A stretch of 22,982 bases of DNA, taken from Schoenoplectus triqueter. Its lineage: Eukaryota; Streptophyta; Magnoliopsida; Poales; Cyperaceae. Every line of letters begins with the position of its first letter. The first letter of the stretch is position 1. The stretch is taken from NCBI GenBank assembly GCA_964058805.1, contig CAXKVV010002080.1, positions 1 through 22,982 of the forward strand. The letters run 5' to 3'. The notes below the pieces were generated by a model. It was given only the letters and a program-made list of their open reading frames with translations. It made no database searches and was not told the DNA's origin. Positions 17,592 to 22,982 of this stretch are shown piece by piece. Both the position numbers and the translations under genes were made by a program.

Positions 17592-17847
17592 TTATTCGAT
17601 TAATTCTCTAAATTATGTTTCTACTACTTGGCTTATTACGCAAATAGGCCTCCTAAGGTTTTTGTCCATATTTTTTCATGTAATAGAAATTTATCTGAGT
17701 TTAACTATTTTTGTTGACCTCAATTACTTTTCCCCTGTTATGATGATGCCAAACTTTTCAAGACGTGCACGCTATGTAAAAATTAAATTCTGATGAACGG
17801 TTCAAAATTTTTTTGTGCACGTACGTGCATGCAAGGTAAAAAAGATG

Positions 17848-17869
17848 TATATATATATATATATATATT
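17848..17869. repeat. (TA)n microsatellite
   Basis: A run of alternating TA in the LTR. Confidence 0.9.
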
Positions 17870-18585
17870 TTAAGGTATTTAAACTTTTTAGGAGATATGT
17901 ATTAATAATACAAATTAACTAAAAAAATATTTTTTTATATAATTTACGTATTTTCCTGGTTCATACTTAAAAACATAAAATAATAAAGAAAAAAAAGGCA
18001 TAGTAAAATAAAATAAAATTATAAGAGATAAAATTAAGGATATTTCTAATATCAAAATTATTTACTTATAATAAATAAATCGGAATCAACACAAAACTTA
18101 ATATTTTCTTAAATAATTTAATATTAAAATGTTATGATTAAAATCACGTATTTAGGAATGGGATTTAATAAATGTTAAAATAATATATTATTTGAAGTTG
18201 TCTCCCCTCTTGTAAGATATATATATATATTTAAGGTTTCATTCTAATACGAAATTTTAATAAGATTTAGACAACAAATTAAGTAATATATTCCTTAAAT
18301 TCATTTATTATCATATTGATGTATAGGCATACGGGACGAGTTTTGAAAATCTTACTATTTATTTATTTTTATTTTTACTACTTTACTTTACTGGTCCAAA
18401 CAGACCTTATTTACTTTTGGTTCTTTCTTTTTCGTGAAGTTTTTATCTTGCTTGTCTGACTTTGATATTTTAATACCATTTTCATTAATGCTTCATCATT
18501 ATAAATTATTGTTCAAAGAACAATTTATATTTGTGTTAAAAACTCCATACCTTTCTGTCAATTAGCTTTCTCTCTTAATCAGAAT

Positions 18586-18680
18586 TGTTAAGTTGAGACC
18601 GAGATTTTTTATCACAATATTCGATTTGATTTCGGATTGCGTCTAGCTGTAAAATTTCAACAAAATTTAAATAGTAACTT
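18586..18680. repeat. LTR internal repeat, copy with central deletion
   Basis: Shares both ends with 19262-19388 (GTTAAGTTGAGACCGAGATT; AAATTTCAACAAAATTTAAA) but lacks the middle 30 or so bases. A further fragment of the same repeat lies at about 18233-18290. Confidence 0.65.
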
Positions 18681-18730
18681 GATTTTTTTTTCTTGAGATA
18701 TTTATATCAGATTTGGCAAATACTTAACAA

Positions 18731-18753
18731 TTATTATTATTATTATTATTATT
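18731..18753. repeat. (TTA)n microsatellite
   Basis: Eight uninterrupted trinucleotide units. Confidence 0.9.
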
Positions 18754-19261
18754 TTCATTAACTGGGAATAACTTAAATTTTTATATATTTTTTATTAGGG
18801 AGATTGCTTGTTTCATTTATGATCAAAGTTCTTTGTAAACTTACTTTTTTTTTTCTAGTTTACGTGTATTTTTACAATGAACATATTCTGATACCAATGT
18901 GACACTTTGCTTGTTCTTGTATGTAAACGTGCCTCCTTCAATTTGAGGTCCTTTTATCCATTTTTTTTTTGTGAGGCTCTATTTTATTTTTATTATTATT
19001 ATTTTTAATTTATGGGTACTATTTTAGTTGACTAAAGTATTTTCTCTGTTATGAAATGACAATGCAATGTACATGTGTTTTACCGACATATTTTAACTGC
19101 ATTAAAAGTGAAATAATATATGTTAAACAAGTTTATGTTGGTCGACTTTAAAAATGATGCAAATGTGTGTTTTTTTTTAAAATATATCAATTTTATAAAG
19201 CTACGCATCATTTTTAAATATATAATTTTTTTATGCACGTTACTTAAAATCATATTAATGT

Positions 19262-19388
19262 GTGTTAAATTGAGTCTGAAATTTTTCGATCGTAGTGTCT
19301 GATTCAGTTTCAAATCATGTCTTGTTGTCCGAAATTTTCTAAAGTTTTATTTTGAGCTGAAATTTCAACAAAATCCAGACAGTAACTC
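19262..19388. repeat. LTR internal repeat, copy 3
   Basis: Begins GTGTTAAATTGAGTCTGAAA and contains GTCCGAAATTTTCTAAAGTT. It is the best match to 17461-17591, about 1.8 kb away. Confidence 0.8.
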
Positions 19389-20170
19389 AAAGTTATGGAT
19401 AGAAATGCATTATAAAAATTAATTTAGCCAAAGAAACTTGAACCATATTCGGTAGAAAAATTTACAATGCCGTAACTTGGCTACCCTATGTTTCTCATGT
19501 TGGAAAAAGTGGGTCCTATATGTCATTCTAATTGGTCATGTCTGCCAAAGTCAGAAAACATATCCATGTTTGCGTGGTTGCTTCTCTTTTTTTTTTGTTC
19601 TTGTAGAAGGTTTGTACTATGTAAGTTTCTTGTTCCCTTTCACTTTTCTTTTTTGAGTGGGCATAAGCTAGGACTAGTTTCTTTGCAGTTTTGATAGCAG
19701 ATATGAATGACTTTGTTCTTTTTTTTTATGCGTATTTGTCTAATAATTAAATATTATCATTAGTGGGCTAAAGTATTCTTATCTTATATTCATGTGAAAT
19801 GGATAATTATTATATATTATTATAAAACAATAATGACACGCACATGATTTTATTAATTATTATGGTGATTATAGAATTTTATCATTATCATTATTATTAT
19901 CAGTTACAGACGATTAAATATCTTGCTAATGCTAGAAAAATACGCGTTATTGATAGTATAATTTCTTTCTTATCAGTAAAATTATGCATGATTATTTAAA
20001 ATGATATATTTATAGTTATAATGCTAAAATACCATATTATTATATTTAATTATGCATGACATGATAAAACTAGGGATATTTTAATGACTGGCTTGAGTGA
20101 ATACTTATCTGAGTGCACGACTCGAAGTTTTCGGGTGTGACATCCAAGTCGTTAATTTGGGGTGTCTACA

Positions 20171-20193
20171 GTCGTGAACTACTTATTCACGAC
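20171..20193. repeat. Perfect 8-bp inverted repeat abutting the LTR end
   Basis: GTCGTGAA (20171-20178) and TTCACGAC (20186-20193) around a 7-nt loop, starting at the first base outside the LTR. Confidence 0.85.
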
Positions 20194-20386
20194 ACAGGGC
20201 TGTTTACCCTTGAAAAATTTCAAGGATGAGTAGATGAATAAATGAAAATAAAATCAATGATTAATAATAAATCATGAGAAGGAAAAGCAAGGAAGAAGAT
20301 GGCCCACTGATCAGAAGAGGTCGCTTGCTTAATCCCGGAATGGATCCATTAGTCCCACAATGGAATGCTGGGCATGAAGTGAAGAG

Positions 20387-20394
20387 TATAAATA
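20387..20394 (+). promoter_or_regulatory. TATA box A
   Basis: GAGTATAAATATCCC, with a CA start candidate about 25 nt downstream (20412). Confidence 0.6.
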
Positions 20395-20423
20395 TCCCAC
20401 TATTCTCTATCCACTCAGCATGA

Positions 20424-20471
20424 GTGACAGCCGAGAGGATCGAGGGAGAGAGGAGATCTCTCGGGTGTCAC
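20424..20471 (+). repeat. Hairpin A just after the predicted start
   Basis: GTGACA-G-CCGAGAG (20424-20437) pairs with CTCTCGG-G-TGTCAC (20458-20471): 13 pairs and one mismatch around a 20-nt purine-rich loop. Confidence 0.85.
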
Positions 20472-20631
20472 CATGTGATTATATCTTTTCTGACAAGTGG
20501 GACCCACATGGCAGTCCTTTATGAACAGCTCCAATGACATGGACCTAGCTCATTTTGCTAAGAAAACTAATCAACCCGGAACAGAGGTTAAACACTAATC
20601 CCACAAGGAAATCCTAAAAGCGGAGCAAGAA

Positions 20632-20639
20632 TATAAATA
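20632..20639 (+). promoter_or_regulatory. TATA box B
   Basis: AATATAAATACTCC, exactly 245 bp after TATA box A and in the same relation to its hairpin. Confidence 0.6.
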
Positions 20640-20666
20640 CTCCACCACCTCCTACTCATTCGAGGT

Positions 20667-20717
20667 GGCTGACCCTCGGGAGATTTCGGAGAGAGAAAAT
20701 CTCCTGATGGGTCAGCC
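20667..20717 (+). repeat. Hairpin B just after the predicted start
   Basis: GGCTGACCC (20667-20675) pairs with GGGTCAGCC (20709-20717). Inside it GGAGATTT (20679-20686) pairs with AAATCTCC (20697-20704). Confidence 0.88.
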
Positions 20718-21014
20718 ATTTGATTATATTTTCTCTGACAAGTGGGACCCACCTGACAGTCCCTTGTAGATGAATCTAACAATATAGCCTATCTGATGAG
20801 TCACCCATGTGACCATTTTCACTGACAGGTGGACCCCACACCTCAGTGACCTATTATAGGAGTCAGAGTTGAACCCTAAAAATCTGCCTTTGGAGCTAAC
20901 CCTAGAAAGGAGCTGAAGCAGTATAATCCCTATGCTACATGAAATGATGTCAATGCCAAGCTAGCATTTTGATGCAACTAGTCATGAGAAATTTCAAATG
21001 TGATTTTGCTTTCA

Positions 21015-21247
21015 AGGCTGACCTGGTGCCAAAGCTGCGAGCAACCACCTAACCATGCTTTGATTTGTGTCAATTACTGATAAGTAGTCAGTTCTTTGAC
21101 CAAGTCACCCTCATGTTAAGGGATTGAAAGTCAATTTCACAAGACTGATCAGGTGCCAAAGCTGGGAGCAACCATCTGATCAAGTCTAGATCTGTATCAA
21201 CTGTTGACATGTAATCAACTGTTGACCAGATCAAGCCCTAATGAATA
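21015..21247. repeat. 127-bp tandem duplication, diverged
   Basis: GGTGCCAAAGCTG(C/G)GAGCAACCA occurs at 21025 and 21152, with further shared text (ACCAAGTCACCCTCATG against ACCAGATCAAGCCCTAATG). Confidence 0.8.
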
Positions 21248-21650
21248 TCAATATAAGTCTAATTGGTATTTAGTTAGGGTGGTTTCTGCAAGAGAGAGAT
21301 AATTGGCAGAGACACTGAGCTACAATTGAAATCAGGGATTAATTCAGAAGGAATAACAGGGTTTTATGGATACAAGAATTTTTAATTCAGAAAAGGAGGG
21401 GTAAAAATGGAATTAAAAATTATAGGGATGATCATCATGAATTTAGAGATTTTTGGTGAAATTTTCATAATTTTTGGATAAGTGGAGCTATCAGAATAAA
21501 TTCAGGGAAGATAAACAGATTAAAAAATAGAAGATCAAGGGCTGAGATTCAATCAAGGGTTTATCTGGGTGCAACTTGGGGATAGAGACACATCTGGGTG
21601 CAAACTGGGGATCCTAAACACGCATACACATAATCAGAGAAGAGAGAGGG

Positions 21651-21937
21651 TGTGACACGTGTCAGCATCTCACTGGGCCACCTCATGCCACGTGTCAGCA
21701 CCCCATTGGTCCACCTCAGCCATGTGGGCCCCACCACCATACTGACCTGACATGTGGGCCCCACCAACATGCCACGTGGCAAGACCTGACTGGACCACCT
21801 CATCCCATCCTATGCCACATGGCATTACACCAGTGGTCCACTACATACCCTCTGTGCCACATGGCTTCACACCACAAAGCCACCTCACCCAAGCATGTAC
21901 CACATGGCACAACCATAGCAAGCCACCTCAGCATGGA
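21651..21937. repeat. G-box minisatellite (about eight degenerate units)
   Basis: Units of 22-43 bp are built around CACGTG (21656, 21689, 21773), CATGTG (21721, 21751) or CACATG (21816, 21858, 21901), usually followed by a CCACCTCA tail. Two cores sit in 10-bp palindromes, GACACGTGTC and GCCACGTGGC. Confidence 0.8.
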
Positions 21938-22194
21938 TTAATACTATAACAGATGATTAATGGATTGATTAAACAAGTGGACCTATCAGGATGTGCCAAG
22001 TCAGATCAATTAAACCTAAGCAAGGGAGTTAATCAATCCACAGCTGGACTAATGGGCCGAGATTCATATACTTACATGTGGGGCCCATTTGTCAGGTTTA
22101 TGAATGTATAGCTCACACAGACAATCATGCACCAAGCCTATGCACAGATCTAAACAGAGATTTAAATCAAAAGGAAGAAACGATGTGCACCTGG

Positions 22195-22320
22195 CCTATC
22201 TGTGTTGCTCCTCTGACTGTGGGCCCCACCTAGTTGTGGACTCTGTGCGCCAGGCGCGCCTCCTTCCCTCTCTTCTCCTTCTCCCCTCCCTCTCTTCCTT
22301 CTTCTTCTCGACGATGCAGA
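22195..22320. other. CT-rich tract
   Basis: A pyrimidine-rich run (22258-22315) follows GTGGGCCCCACC. An open frame across it (22104-22415) has low-complexity Leu/Ser content and no domain, so it is not called as a gene. Confidence 0.5.
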
Positions 22321-22839
22321 AGGCGCTATTAGAGGTGATCAAGCTCTCCAAAGCTCACAACTTCAATTCCTTTCGCCTAGAGCTAGCCTATGCATTGGAG
22401 AAGATGTGTGAATAATCAAAATTGAAGGATAAGAAGTGAATATGGTGATTGAAAGAGATGAATACCTCGGGCAATTAATGAAGCACTTCAATTCCTACTT
22501 CAAAATCAAAAATTGATGATGCAGACTCCTTCTATTCACTTAGGCGACGCTGTAGATGAAGAAAGGAGCAGCAATTATGGGATGAATTGAAGTAATTGAG
22601 ATGAAGTGATGAAATCGGGCAAATGAATGAAAATTGAAACTCTGTGCTGTAAACTCGAATTGGCAATGCTTATAGCCTCTGCATACCTACATGATGCTGT
22701 TTAGATGATGGAGATTATCAATTGAACGATGGAGATGTGACTTGAGCCAAGAGGTGGAATCGGGTGATGAAGCTTTGAGCTTTGAAAGAAAATAACAATG
22801 GCAGAAAGCAGAAGGGTGCCTCAGATGTATTAGAGTGAG

Positions 22840-22847
22840 TATATATA
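22840..22847 (-). promoter_or_regulatory. Minus-strand TATA box
   Basis: TATATATA on the - strand, 13 bp downstream of a heat-shock-element-like palindrome. The predicted start is near 22815, reading leftwards. Confidence 0.5.
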
Positions 22848-22860
22848 GTATGTTTAGATG

Positions 22861-22878
22861 CTCTAGAATGTTCTAGCA
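22861..22878 (-). promoter_or_regulatory. Heat-shock-element-like palindrome
   Basis: The + strand reads CTCTAGAATGTTCTAGCA. It has a perfect GAAnnTTC core inside the palindrome CTAGAA-TG-TTCTAG, flanked by imperfect third and fourth units (cTC and GcA). ONSEN-type LTRs carry similar elements just upstream of TATA. Confidence 0.5.
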
Positions 22879-22982
22879 ACAGATAAGAAGTGAGTCAAAC
22901 ATGGTCAACAGCCGAAGGCTTGAGCTTTGGATTCTTTGAATGGGACCCACATCGCAACAGAATGAATAACTGTTTACCCTTG

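Larger units (their letters stand above)
16553..20170 (-). mobile_element. 5' LTR of the Tat-lineage element
   Basis: On the - strand it begins at 20170 with TGTAGACACCCCAAATT, a start shared by many plant Tat/Ogre-type LTRs, and ends next to the PBS candidate. The inner terminal CA is not obvious, so that edge is good to about 10-20 bp. A TATA box about 3.0 kb into it leaves about 550 bp for R-U5, a normal arrangement. The matching 3' LTR is not in the window. The interior is AT-rich, non-coding, and carries diverged internal repeats. Confidence 0.7.
20338..20770 (+). repeat. Two diverged copies of a promoter-plus-hairpin module, 245 bp apart
   Basis: Copy A (20338-20525) and copy B (20588-20770) share TCCCACAA, a TATAAATA box, then a hairpin, then TTTTCTGACAAGTGGGACCC or its near match. 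A partial third copy (GACAGGTGGACCCCACA) lies at about 20824. Confidence 0.8.
20171..22982. other. Repeat-rich non-coding flank, probably LTR-type sequence of another element
   Basis: No coding domain on either strand. It holds duplicated + strand promoters, a 127-bp duplication, a G-box minisatellite and a - strand promoter. The motif GTGGGCCCCACC and variants recur. The interval 21250-21650 shows nothing beyond this. The mixture suggests a long LTR or non-autonomous element into which the Tat element may have inserted. Confidence 0.5.

Noticed and set aside
20132..20142. Separate nested LTR beginning TGTCACACCCG
   Set aside because: No partner end with a matching target duplication was found between 15800 and 20140.
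22104..22415. 103-codon ORF as a gene
   Set aside because: It crosses a CT-rich tract giving a Leu/Ser run, has no motif, and lies in repeat-rich LTR-like sequence.

Overview
The window looks like nuclear DNA of a flowering plant, and almost all of it is nested, decayed transposable element. The evidence is plant-type GT-AG introns, a plant mobile domain (PMD) gene, a Tat-lineage Ty3/gypsy polyprotein with a second, archaeal-type RNase H, a primer-binding-site candidate matching a plant tRNA 3' end, and AT-rich long terminal repeats. No bacterial-style operon, tRNA, rRNA or CRISPR array was found. The species cannot be named from the sequence.

Layout. (1) 1-8686, + strand: a multi-exon PMD gene with a coiled-coil-like C-terminus, cut at 1063/5970 by a 4.9 kb solo LTR (1064-5969). 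Removing the LTR and one copy of the 5-bp target site restores the frame exactly. (2) 8687-10437: non-coding, with a 245-bp tandem duplication. (3) 10438-15551, - strand: a dead gag-pol (gag, RT, RNase H, archaeal-type RNase H, integrase) with many stops and frameshifts and no recognisable protease. (4) 15552-16541: the gag leader, holding an array of seven hairpins whose stems differ while the loop is conserved. (5) 16542-16552: candidate tRNA-Arg primer binding site. (6) 16553-20170: 5' LTR on the - strand, starting TGTAGACACC, with a TATA box at 17134-17128. (7) 20171-22982: a different repeat-rich non-coding region with two diverged promoter-plus-hairpin modules, a 127-bp duplication, a G-box minisatellite, and a - strand promoter carrying a heat-shock-element-like palindrome.

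How the parts fit. Regions 1-6 are best read as one very large Tat-lineage element on the - strand: 5' LTR, PBS, structured leader, gag-pol, then a downstream extra gene in antisense orientation encoding a PMD protein. Its 3' LTR would lie left of base 1. Tat elements are known for extra ORFs, some antisense and some with a domain otherwise tied to DNA transposons. A later chromovirus-type element inserted into the PMD gene and collapsed to a solo LTR. Most stop codons in gag-pol and the one in the PMD gene are a single C-to-T or G-to-A change from a sense codon, as expected for methylated, silenced DNA.

The least explained items are the leader hairpin array (15959-16467), the antisense PMD gene whose mapped introns are all phase 1, and the promoter-hairpin modules near 20.4-20.7 kb.
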